Assembly: GCF_000725885.1 (NCBI RefSeq)
Contig: NZ_JODR01000009.1
Span: 310,001-374,000 of the forward strand
Length of the DNA stretch: 64,000 nt
Source of the DNA: Streptomyces albus subsp. albus
GTDB taxonomy: Bacteria; Actinomycetota; Actinomycetes; Streptomycetales; Streptomycetaceae
Direction of reading: 5' to 3'
The notes beneath the pieces were generated by a model. It did no database searches and had not been told where the DNA came from. It was given only the letters and a program-made list of their open reading frames with translations. Position numbers and translations under genes: made by a program. Positions 36,401 to 48,400 of the stretch are shown in pieces. Position 1 is the stretch's first letter; the number at the start of each line of letters is the position of its first letter.

Positions 36401-39400
36401 GACGTTCTTGAAGTCGGCCGTGGTGTCGAGGATCGCCGGAACCGGCACCCTCCCCACGCCCGCCTTGACGATCTTGCCGGCCACCGACCGCACATGGGCC
36501 CGCATCGTCCAGCGCAGCGCCCGCTCACCGAACCGGCGTCCGCTGAGCCAGGCGCGGAACAGTTTGAAGTCGGACCCGTGGTGCAGGGACAGCCCGAACA
36601 GGTGGGCAGGGCTCAGCCGGCGCAGCGCCCGGACGGCCTCGTCGCGGTAGACGTCCAGCCACTCGGCGACGGCGTCGACGCGCCCCAGGGGCAGCAGGCC
36701 GTCGACGGGAGCGGGCCCCCTGCCCGCCGCGTAGTCCAGCACCTGCTCGCGGCGACGCAGCAGCTCCTCCAGCTGCTTCCAGTCCTGCTGCGGGTCGGCG
36801 TCCTCGCCGCGGAAGGACAGCTCCTCGTACATCGTGGCGAACTGCTCGTCGTAGAGCCGCTGGTGCGGCGGGACGAGACGCTGCTCCCTCTCCGGGGTCA
36901 GCAGGCCCGCCCCACGCAGTACGTCGCGCGGGTCGAAGTGCGTGTCCACCCACATGTGGAAGCGCGCGCCGTCCCGCGTCAGGGCAGACTTCTCCTCCGC
37001 GTCCTGAGCGACGAACGGTCGCGCGTCCCGCAGGACCTCCGGCAGCGACTGCACGCCGCGGCCGACCAGCCAGGCCGCCACCGCGTCACGGACCGCGGCC
37101 ACCTCCTCGGCCGAGGCACCCGACTCCCGGTACGCCGCGAACAACCGCGACGCCGGGCCGTTGACGCCTCCCACGACACGGAAACCGCTCCCGGTCACGG
37201 CCCCGGGCCCGCCCACGGCCGCCCCCGGCGGCACCTCGGCACCCACCAGCCGCGAGAACGCCCGCATGAGCGGGTCCAGCGAACCCGCGTCGGCCGGCAG
37301 CGCCAGCAGATCACCGAACTCTCCGGCACGACCGGCGTGTTCGGCCGCCCGGCGCAGCGCGTCCTTCGCGGCCTCCACCGCCGGACCGGCCAGCGCCTCG
37401 GCCACCGCGCGCTCGTACTCGGCGCTGTAGGCCGCATACGTCTTCGCCCGCTCGCCCCGGTAGTACGCCGCGAACCGCATGGCCTCCGGGTCGTACGCCC
37501 GCCATGAGGACACCGACCAGGGCTGGACCTGGGACTGGGGCTGGGGCTGGGGCTGGGGCTGGGGCTGGGACTGCGCCTGCACGCCCGACTTGGCGGACGC
37601 GACGGACTTGGCGCCGCCGGCCGGGGCGTCCGGACCGTAGGTCGAAATCCGCGTGTTCCCCTGCTGCCCCGCCGCGTCGGGGCGGGAGAGCAGGAGGGAG
37701 GCGGCGGTGGGCGGTGCCGGACGGGACGGCAGGTCCTTCAGCGGCACCAACGGCCGGCTGGTGGTCTTCGGACGCTGCCACACGTGCGTGCGCCACACGC
37801 CGGGGTCCCCGGTCTCCGGGTCCACCGGTTCGGTCACCAGCATCCAGGGCTTCGACCTGTCACCGTCCTGCCGTGCGAAGCCGAGCGGGGCGGAGTAGCG
37901 GAACGCCTTGCGGCCGGTGTGGTCGCTCAGCCAGTTCGCGAAGCCCTTCAGCTCGGAGAGGTGCCGCGGGTCGCGCACCGGCTGGCGGAGGACGAGGACG
38001 AACGGCTCCCGCACGTCCCGGCTCGCCTGGAGGGACCGGGAGTGGAAGACCAGCCGGGTCAGCTCCGCGAAGGTCGTCCGCGCCGGCCCCTCGGGCAGAT
38101 GCAGCACCGGTTGGCCGGTGCGGCTGTGGAGATCGAACCGCAGCACGATCGCGCGCAGGCCCGGGATCGGCTTGCCCTCCTTGTCGCGGGGCATGAAGGG
38201 CGCGTCCACCGCTCGCTTCGTCCCGTCCGGCCGCACCTGAAGCACCTGATCGGTGCGCAGGCCGCCGGACAGGTCGGTCGGACCCCAGTTGTAGCCGAAC
38301 GGGGTGAGGGCGGCGCCGGCGGACGAGGGCCACTCGGCCTTGTACGCGCCCCTCAGTTCCAGGTCGATCGCGCCCAGTTCGGCGGCCTCCTCGCCCGGCG
38401 TCAGGGCACGCAGCGACACCTGACTCGTGGTGGCCAGCGTCAGCAGCTCCTCGTGGATCTCCTCCGGTGCCATCCCGTCCGTGCGGGTGTGCAGCACCCA
38501 GGGAGCGATCGCGGCCGTCCGCGCGGCGGGCTGGTCGCGCAGCCACGCCTCCGCCCGCACGGTGGCCCAGAAGACCCGGCCCTTCTGCTCCAGGGACAGC
38601 CGGGTGCCGGCGGGCACGTCGAGCATGCCGTGCGGGTCGGCGTGCCGCGTCCGGTCGGCCGCGAACTCCAGCAGCGGCGGCGCACCGGCAGTGCGCTGCT
38701 GCCCGGCCGTCTCGGCGAGCAGCTCGCCCAATCCGAGGCGCGGATTCCGCCGCAGCCGCTCACGGGCGACGTCCAGCGCGTCGTCGTACGCCTTCCGGTC
38801 GGCGTCGGTGAGGTGCTCGGTGCTGCGGTCGAGGAACGTCCGGCCGGCGGTGTGGTACTGGGCGTGGCCGCTCAGCCGGTGCACCAGCAGCTGCCACATT
38901 TCCATCCGGAACGGGGTGACATCCCGCAGCACCGGATCGTTGCGCAGCGCCCGCACCAGGGCACCGCCACCGGCCACCTTCCGCTGGTAGTCGGTGCTGC
39001 GCGGATCGGCGTCGGCGTCGGCGCCGAAGACGCGGCGCAGTGCGAGGTCGATCAGCCGGGTGTCCTCCGCGTCCCGCCCGGACAGCGGGCGGTCACCCGT
39101 GTGCAGCCCGGCGATCCGGGCACGCCGCGCCAGCTCCTCGCCCTTCGCCTCCGCCCGGAAGAGCGCCACGTCGGACAGCCGGCCCCAGGGGTCGGCGGCG
39201 TGGTCACGGAGCGGCCGGTAGGTCGGCTTGCCCAGGTCGAGGTAGGCCGTCGCGGTCCTGGCCGTGGCGCCGTACAGCAGAACGCCGCCCGCGGCGTTGA
39301 CGACCTGCTGCGCACGGGGACGGTTGGCCAGCGGGTCGTCCACCGCGGCCAGCACGTCGGCCTGCCGGGCGTACGGATCGTGGGCGGTCCCCGTCTCGCA

Positions 39401-42400
39401 CTCTTCCAGGTACTTGGTGCTGTCCTTCGGGAAGCCCATCGTGGCGAAGGTGTGCGCGACGTAGGCGCTCCCCTGCTTCGACGGCAACCACGCGGTACCT
39501 CCGTCCCGCAGCGGCACGACGGTGTGCGCGCGCGTCCCGTGGCTGGTGTAGATGTGCAGCGCCGGGGGCAGCGGCCGCAACTCGGCCCCGAGGTACTGAA
39601 GGCCGTCGGCGGTCTGGACGGAGTGCACCACCCACGGATCACGGAAGGCGAGGGCCCAGCCCTCGCGCCGCAGACCGTCGTCGGTGCCGGGCAGCACGTC
39701 GACGCCCAGCAGCCGGGTGCCCCCGGCCTGGGCGTACGGCCGCTGCCGCACGTCGTTGTCGGTGAACCGCTTGCCCGTTCCGTCGGTCCACGTCCTGCCA
39801 CGGGGTTCGCGGTGGGGCATGGCGGGGATCGCGGCCCAGTCACCCACCGGGAGACGGCTGCCGGTGCCGCGCCGGGTGTTCCAGTAGCGCTGCACGAACC
39901 GGTAGGTGCTGCTGTTCGGTGCGACGGGTGCCAGCCCGCCGTCGAGGGTCGGCACCACCGGGTCGATGCCGAGAGCGTCGGCCAGGGCCTCCACCACGCC
40001 GAGCGACTGCGTGCCGATGTGCGGGGTCGGTACGACGAGCTTCGCGCCCCGGGGCAGCGTCTGGAACATCCGGTCGGTCCGGACCAACGCCGCCATCTGC
40101 CGCGGCTTCACGATCCGCTTGCCCGTCAGCCAGTGCTGCTCCAGGCCCGCCAGGGCCGGGTGGTCCTCCAGCGGACGCCCCAGCTTGAGCCCGCGCAGCG
40201 TGTCACCGCCGATCAGGAAGCCGTCCGGTATGGCGTCGACCACCAGCACGTAGGAGGTCTCGGGGAAGGGCACCGGCAGGCGGCCCACCTCGCGCCAGCT
40301 CCCGTCCCGCTGCCGCTCCAACAGCGGCATCCGGTCGAACAGCACCCGGGATATCGGCTCCCCGGTCAGCACCCGCACCTGCGGCACCGACCCAGGACCC
40401 TGCGCCACGGTCTGCTGCCCCAGCAGCAGGCCGGCGACGGCGTTCATGTCGGCATACGGGACGGGACGTACGGCGTCCGCAGGCCCCAGCGCGCTGCCGC
40501 CGGGCGCACTGGTCAGGGGTGCCCAAAGGGTGGCCCCCCGGCTGGCGCGGGGATCCGAGAGCAGCACGGAGTTCGCGGTGACCGGCGGCTTCGGCACCGC
40601 CTGGACGGCGGGCCGCTGGTGCGACAGCATCGGTGCCTGCCACCTCTTGCGTATCCACCGCCCGCTGCCGGGGACGCCCGGCGCCGGGCGCGGTCGCAGC
40701 GCGGACCGCATGTCGGCACCGGTTCCGACGTTCTCCAAAGCCACGTCGCCGACGAAGTACCACGTGTCCTGACCGGTCAGGTTCGTCAGTGCCTGGGCGT
40801 AGGTGTCGAGCTCGTGCAGTGCCCACTGCGGCCCGTTGAAGAGCAGGATGTTCGGCGTCTCGACCTTATTGAACTTCTCGTCCTGCGGGGCGTGGTAAGC
40901 AAGCTCCAAAGCCACCGCCCAGGACAACGTGACAGGGGCGCTGCGGCCGGGCAGCCACAGGTCGAGCACGCCGTCGGGGCGGATGTCCGCGCGGAAGAAC
41001 GACACCGGCCCGGGCACCGGGCGCCCGGTGCTGTCGAGTCGGCGCCAGGGGGCCGGCGCCCAGCGTCCGCCGTCGAGCAGCAGATGATCCGGGTCCGGTG
41101 TCGCGGCTCCGGTGGTGGGGCGGCCCCAGTCGTAGCCGCCCGGCAGCGGTCGCGTCGGGTTCTGCGGCTGCGGCCAGGTCCTGGCGTAGGCGCCGCGGTA
41201 CACCAGGTCCATGGCGGCCAGCGTCTGCCGGCCGGTGCCACGCAGCCGCGCCTCGCCCATCGCCGCGGCGGTCAGCAGTCCGGAGCGCAGCAGCTGCGGA
41301 GAACTCGCCCCGTCCACGTGCACGACCTCACGGGCCACGTCCGGCCAGCCGGTCGGGCCCAGGTCCCGGATCAGGCCCTCGGCCCGCACGAAGGCCCAGA
41401 AGAGCCGGGTCCGCTCTTCGGAGCCGAGGACCGTGCCAGGAGGCAGACCGAGCAGCGCAGCGGCGTCGGTCCTCCGCATGTGCCTGGCCGCGGCTTGCAA
41501 CAGCGGTTGCCGGCTCCCCGACACGTCCCGCTCACGCAGCAAGGCGGACAGCGGCTGCTGGTAGTTCTGCCTGAAGGTCTCCCGCGCGGCCTCCAGCGTC
41601 GCCCGGAAGAGGTCACGCTCCGGTTCCGAGAGTTTCTCGGGCAAGCGCGGCAGCTGGGAAGTGTGCTGGAGACCGGTCTGCCCGGTCTCCAGCCGACGGG
41701 CCAGCAGCTGCCACAGCTCCAGGCGGAACGGGGTCAGGTCACGCAGCCACGTGTCGTTGTCCAGCATGTGCTGCACGGCTGCGGCACCGTCCAGCAGCTG
41801 CCGGTATCCCGGGGTCTCCTCCACGGCCGCACCGAACACCGTGCGCAGCGCGTTCACCAGCACCAGCGTGTCGTCGGCGGTCTTCAGCCCCAACTCGTGG
41901 GTGAGACGGCCGAGCTGCTCGGCAGTCGGCTCCGGAACGAAGGACTCGACGCGTCCCAACTCACCGGTCGGAAGCGCCTCCATGCCCAGGCGGGCACGGT
42001 AGTCCGGGGCGCCCCGGGAGCTGTCGTCGAGGAGCAGCGTCTGAGTACCGGCCAGTACGGGGTGGCGCGAGCGGGTGGCCGCGCCCTGCGCCATCGGCTT
42101 GGTCCGCAGCGGGTCGTCCACCTGCGTCGAGGTGGCCCGGCGGTACAGCGCGAACTTGTCGTACCGCGCTGCGGCGAAGCAGACGTCGAGGTAGACCCAG
42201 TCGCCGCCCGCCAGATCGAGCGACGCGATGGCTTCCCCGAGGAACTGCCCTCCGGCCATCGGAGGCAGACGCGTCTCCCGGCCGTTCACCTCGACCGTCA
42301 GGCCCTCGACCGAGCCGTGCGCACTGACCTTGGCCAGGGCGGAAGCGTGCGGAACGCTCTCGGTGAAGAGGACGATGCGGCCACCGGCGGCGGGGTACAC

Positions 42401-45400
42401 GTAGTGGTTCAGCGCACCCAGCTGCTCCGCCGGGTCGCTGCTCTCCCGCGACAGCCCCGCGTCGTCGTCCTTCATGAAGCTGATGCGGGTGAGACGGCCG
42501 TCCGGGCCCGGTTGCAGCCTGTGTGTCACCTGGCTGAGGGAGAGCGTGGTCCCGCCCTGCCCCGACGGCAGCCGGTCGGCGCGCGGCACGTACCGGGTGT
42601 CGGGCCCGATGCGGGCCCAGTCGCCCACCGGGGGCTGCTGCCTCGCCGGGAGATGGAAGTGGCGGTAGGCGATCGCCAGGTGGTGGACGCCCGAGGCCGG
42701 GTCCTCGCGGACCGTGCCCTCGCCGGTCGGCGCCACCATGGTCAGTCCGGTCCGGAGGGCCGGCCCCGCGGCCAGGTCCATGTTCTCGCGCACCGCGGAG
42801 TCGGCCGCCAGCACGACGGAGTCGGTCCTCGTGCGGCGGGCGGCCAGCTCCGGGTCGGCCGCCAGCACGGCGGCGAGCGCCTCACCGTCCAGGATCCGGT
42901 AGCCGTCCTCGTCGACCGGCAGGTGGGCGAGGTCCGGGTGGTCCTGCAACGGGGCGTCCAGCCGCACCCCGTTGAGGACCGTACCGCCGACCCGCAGACC
43001 ACCGCCGGTCGCCGTGTTCGCGATGACCACGTACGAGGACGCGGTGGCGGGCGACGGCGTCTCGCCCACCCGGAACCACACGTCCTGCCCGTCACTCCCC
43101 GTCCGCACGTCGTACACCGCGGAACGGTGGGGCGCCACCTGCCGCACGGCCTCGGGAACGAACACCCTGCCCTGCGGGGTGCCGTCCGGCCCGAAGACAC
43201 GGGTGGCCGGGCTCAGCAGAGGATGTGTCACCGGGTCCACGATCGGGTGCGGCATGCTCTGCCAAAAGTCCACCGACGCGGCCACCAGCCGCGACGGCGG
43301 GGCCGGCAGGGCCTCCATCGACACCGGCTCCGCCGTCTGCGGGGCCGGCCCACTCGATGTCAGGGGGGCGAACACCACGCCGGGCGCGGCGTGCCCCTGG
43401 GAGGTGGCCGGGGCGGGGTGCATCAGCGGGTGGTGGTGCGGGTACAGCTCACGGTCGGCCCGGTTCCAGAAGGCGCGGAAGCCCGCCCACGTCTGGTTCT
43501 CGGCCTGCACCGCGTCCAGCGGATTGGCACCGGTCCGTCCCGGCTCCGCGCCCGGCCCGTAGAGCCGCTCCAGCAGCGGCACGATCTCCGGAAGGTTCTC
43601 CCGCACCCACGAGGCGCCGTTGTTCCGGGGCACCTCGGTGTACGGGTCGGTGCCCGCGTTCACGCCCAGCCAGGCGTTGGTGAGCTGGGCGAAGAACTCG
43701 TCCTCGTTGCGGGAGGAGTAGTTGGGACCGGGGTTGTCCCCGACCGGGTCGTACCAGTGCCCGTCCGGGAACTTCCCGGCCCACCCCTTCGCCTTCTGCG
43801 CGTCGAAGACGTCCTTGACGAGCCTCCGGTCCGCTGCGCCCAGTCCGACGCGGTGCACAGCGTGGGCGAACTCGTGGGTGACGGAGGAGTACCCGTCCGC
43901 GTAGACGGGTGCGCCGGGCACACTCGTGGTCTCTCCGAGCAGATTCTCCTCGCCGACACCCGTCCGAGGCCGGTCGTAGAGGCCACGCAGGGAAGCGAGG
44001 GTGCGGCCGTCCTTGGTGCGGTTGCCGTGCGAGGCCCGGAACGGGCCGTCAGCCGTCAGTGCCACGTCCCGCGGCACCACGTGGACCCGGTGGCCCCCGT
44101 TCAGGAGCCGCTCCGCCACGTCCGCGTCACCCAGCATGGGCGCGATGCGCCGCACGGCCTCGCGCCGCACCGACATCGGCTCGTGCACGCCCTCGGAGAT
44201 CCGCAGCAGCAGCCGCGCCGCGGTGTCCGCGAAGTCCTCGGCGGACAGGGTGGTGCGCAGCTCCTGTACCAGCGGACGGTGCGAGGCCAGCGCCTCCAGG
44301 TCCCCGGCCGGCAGCAGCGCCAGCTCCTCGGCCCGCTCGCCCTGCTCCATCCCGGGCAGCCGCCCGGCCAGCTCGGCGAGGGCCGGGGTGAGCGGAGCCG
44401 ACACGGACCCGTCCGCAGTCGGCTGAGTCTGCGACTGCGACTGCGGTCGCGTGCCGGTGGCCTGGGTGGCGTCCCCCTGGGTCGCGTCCGCCCGGGACAC
44501 GACCGCACCGCTCGTCACCTGTTCCCGGGTGGGCGGCGCGTACCCGGTCCGCCCGCGCTGCCCGCGCGCCACGGGCCGGCCCACCGGGGGCAGCCCGCGC
44601 TGCCGCCGGGCGTCGTTGTAGAGGTCGAGGGACAGCTGCGCCAACGTGGTGTGCGTGCGCTCGATGCGTCGCGGATCGGTCTGGACCGCCTCCAGTGCAC
44701 GTGCCTCCAGCCGGGCCACGGGCGGAGTGATCCGGGCCACCCCGTCCACGACGTTGCGTTCCATCTCCGTGTAGCTGGTGCGGACGCCCAGCGCCTCGTC
44801 CTGCCCGACGATGCGCGACGGGTGCGCGAGGAGCAGGTTCTCCAGATATTCCCCGATCGTCGGAGGCTCCAGGCTGTAGTCGCTCCAGCGCCCCGGCACC
44901 GGACGGCTCAGCACGTCAGCGGGAAGCGGGTGCCTGCTGGTCTGCCGGACTGCAGCCACGAAGGTGTCGGTAAGTGGGCCCGCCGCATTCTCCAGGAAGA
45001 CCTGCGGCACCGGGTCCAGCCTTCGCCGGACCGCGGCGAGGAACTCGCGGGAGATGACGGCTGCGAAGTCCTTCGGCACCACCTGCCCGCCCCTGCCACC
45101 GCGCACCGCGGCGGCGACCTGGACGAAGCCGAGAGCGAGGACACCGCCCAACTCGTCCGCGTCCCAGGGCTGCAGTTCCGCAGCACGCCTCGGGTCCTCA
45201 TCGAGCCACTGGCGGAACAGGCGCCGCCCCTGCCCGGCATAGGCCAATGCCGTCCGCCCGTCCTGGTACGCCGTCTCGAACAGCGGCGATTCCCGCCGCA
45301 TGTGCGTGGTCACGTAGTCCAGGAAGCGCGGGATTCCGGCCAGCGGCGCGGTCGCCGTGTGGTGGACCACCATCTGGCCCCAACCGGCGTCGCGCGGTCG

Positions 45401-48400
45401 AACCGGCATGTTCCCCACCAGCGGGTCGACCTCATAGCCGACCGACGGGGGGAAGACGTTCCTCAACAGGGTGCCCGGCTCGGCGCTCTCCAACCTGCCC
45501 ACCACGTCCCGGAAGGCGGCCAGCACGTCCGACATCTCGGCGCGCCCGTCGTCAGCGCCCCGCCGCAGGCCACGGGCCGGTTCGGTGACGACCTCCAGGA
45601 CCGGGCCGCTGCCCTGCCCAGTGGTCAGGATGATGCCCAGCAGCGGCCCAAGCCTCACCACGCGGCCGTCGTAGTCGCCGAACGTCCTGTGGTCCTGCCC
45701 CGGCGGCAACACCATCTGCCAGGCGACCAGTTCGGCCTCGAAGCCACTGGCCGGGGCGAAGCCCTCCACCTCGACCGGGCGGGGGCCCGCCGGGATGAGC
45801 GACTGGGCCGGGCCGTGCGCCGCCGTTCCCTGTGCGGAGGCACCGCTCCGGTGCCGGGGCCGGGACGTCGCGTCGGGGGCACGGTGCGACTCGTGGAGCC
45901 GCCGCATCCGGTCCTGGACCGCTTCCTCCAGCCGCGTCACCGCGTCCCAGCGGCTGCTGCTCCGGCTCGCGGACCGCTGCCACTCGCGCACGGCCTGGAG
46001 CACGCCCGCCAGATCCTGGGCATTCGGGTGGCGTGGCAGACCGGCCACCGCCTCGTCGACGGCCCGCAACGCGCCCGTGCGCCGGTGTCCCGGTACGTCG
46101 GAGATCCGCCGCCAGTCCCGGACCGGGTCGAGGACCTCACGCCGCGAGGGGGGTGCCGGAAGGACGTCCGGCACCTGCTCGGCGTCGGCCGACTCGGGCT
46201 GCGTCGTCCCGGCCCCGGACTCGACGGCGCCGCTCGTCGTCACTTCCGTGGTGGACGGCTCCTGCACTTCCTGTCCGCGCTGCTCGTGCGTCGCGGACCG
46301 GTCCAGCGGGGGCAGCCCGCGCTGGCGCAGGGCCTCGTCGTAGAGGTCGCGCCCGACCTGCGCCAGCGTCTCGTCGGCGGGCCGGCCGGACTCCTGCGGC
46401 CGAACCTCCAACTGGAGAGCGGACAGGGCGGTTTCCGGAACGCCGGCCGCTGCCTCGACGTCCTGGGTGCCCAGGCCCAGCGCCTCGTCCTGCCCGACCT
46501 TCCGCAACGGCTCGGGCAGCAGCAGGTTCTCCAGGTACTGGCCGACCGTCGCGGGGCGCTCACCGTCCCGGCTCCGCTCCGCCGGCAGATCGAGTTCCAT
46601 CGCAGGCGGCACGGACAGGCCGGCGCGTCCGAGCGTGTCCTCCAGTTCCAGGGCGAGCGGCCACGCTTCCGCCTCCAGGAAGGCACGCGGCGCCGGCCCC
46701 AGAGCCTGCCGGACCGTACCGAGGGACGCACGGGAGACGAAGGCCGCGTAGTCCCTCGGGGAGGGCGGCAGCTCGTGCCACTCGCGCACCACTGCGGCGA
46801 TCTGGGTGTATCCGAGCGCCAGGGCACCGGCCAACTCGTCCTCGTCCCACGGCTTCACCTCGGGGGCGTGTTCGGGATGCGCCGCCAGCCACGTGGAGAA
46901 GGAGTGCCTGCCGCTCTCGGCGAACGTCGCCGCACCCTGGGCATCCTCGTGAACCGCCTGCTCCTGGGGCGAGCCCTCCCGCAGGGGTGCGGTGGCCTGG
47001 TCCAGGAACGTCAGGAGGCCGCTCAACGGGACGGTCGCGGCGAGGCGGGCCGGTTGCGGCTCCGCGGGGACCGGCGTCCGGGCCACGTCCGGCCCGGCAG
47101 TCGGCTCGGCAGTCAGCCCGGCAGCCGGCTCGGCGTAGTCCTCGGGAGCGGACGTCGAGTCCGACTCGGCCCGACCCTCCGGGACGGCCGGAGAGAACTG
47201 CTGGTCCGCATCCCAGGACGGCTGGGTTCCCAGCTCGTCCTGGCCGGCCCCGGCACCAGGAAGCGCGGAAGCTGGCCCGGACACCTCCTGCCCGGACACC
47301 TCCGACGGCAGGTGCTCCACATAGCGGTTGACCTCGTAATGCCCCGGCTCCGCTCCCGGCCCGTACAGCCACTCCAGGAGCGGCACCATGTCCGGAAGGC
47401 TGTCGCGGACCCACTGCGCACCGTTGTTCCGCGGCAACATGGTGTGCATGTCGTCGCCGCCGTTCACGCCCAGCCAGACGTTGGTCAGCTGCGCGAAGAA
47501 CTCGTCCTCGTTCCACGACGAGTAGTTGGGATATCCGCCGAGCGGGCCGTGCCGGAGGCCGTCCGGCCAGGTACCGGCCTCCCCCCGCTCTTCCTTCTCC
47601 TTCTGCGCGTTGAAGACATCGGTGATGAGCTGCTTCTGCTCCCGGTTCAACGCCCCGTGACGAATCGCGTGCGCCAGCTCGTGGGTGAGGTCGGAGTGCC
47701 CCTCCTCCTCCCGGGAGAAGGAGGGATCGCCGGGCTGCTCCCCCAGCAGGTTCTCCTCCGATATGCCTACCAGTCCCTCGCGAACCCCCGGCTCAGCCGG
47801 ATTGGTCCCGCCTCGAACGGCGACGTCGACGTGGCCGAAGCCCTCCACGTCCCGGAACGCCACGTCCTTGGGCACCACGACGAGGCGGTAGCGCTCGTCC
47901 TCGACCAGCTGCGAGGCGATCTCCGGGTTGCCCAGCATGACGGTCATCAGCGGAACAGCCGCGCGGCGTACGTCCACCGGCCGGTGCACCCGCGGATCGA
48001 TCCGCAGCATCAGCAGCGCCGCGGTCTCGGCGTAGTCCCCGGGGGGCAGGTTCTGCCGCAGCTGCTCCATCAGCCGCTCGTCCCGGGTCAGTGCGCCCAG
48101 CTGCTCAGGGGGCAGCTGCGCCAGCACGTCGGCGCGCTCGCTCTGCTCCATGGAGGGCAGCTCATCGACGAGGGGGACCGCCGCCACGGGAGCGGCCTTT
48201 GGCGCGCTCTGGGTGGTGTCGTGCGCGGGGGGCTCGGCGGTGTCCGCGGCGGGCCGCGTCACCGGCTCGAGGTACAGGGCGGGACCTGTCGCCGAACGGT
48301 GCACGGAGAGCCCCGCCATCGCCTGCGCTAGGGCCTCGCCGGTGAGCGGGTTGCGCCTGTCCACCACCGGTTCGGTGCGGAGGCCGGCCTCCCATGTCGA

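Noticed and set aside
37784..48331. Very long plus-strand open frame (3,515 codons)
   Set aside because: Lies opposite the type I modules and peptidases, whose motifs (HELAH, His-Gly...Cys) are only in the minus frame; the plus translation is Arg/His/Gln-rich and featureless.
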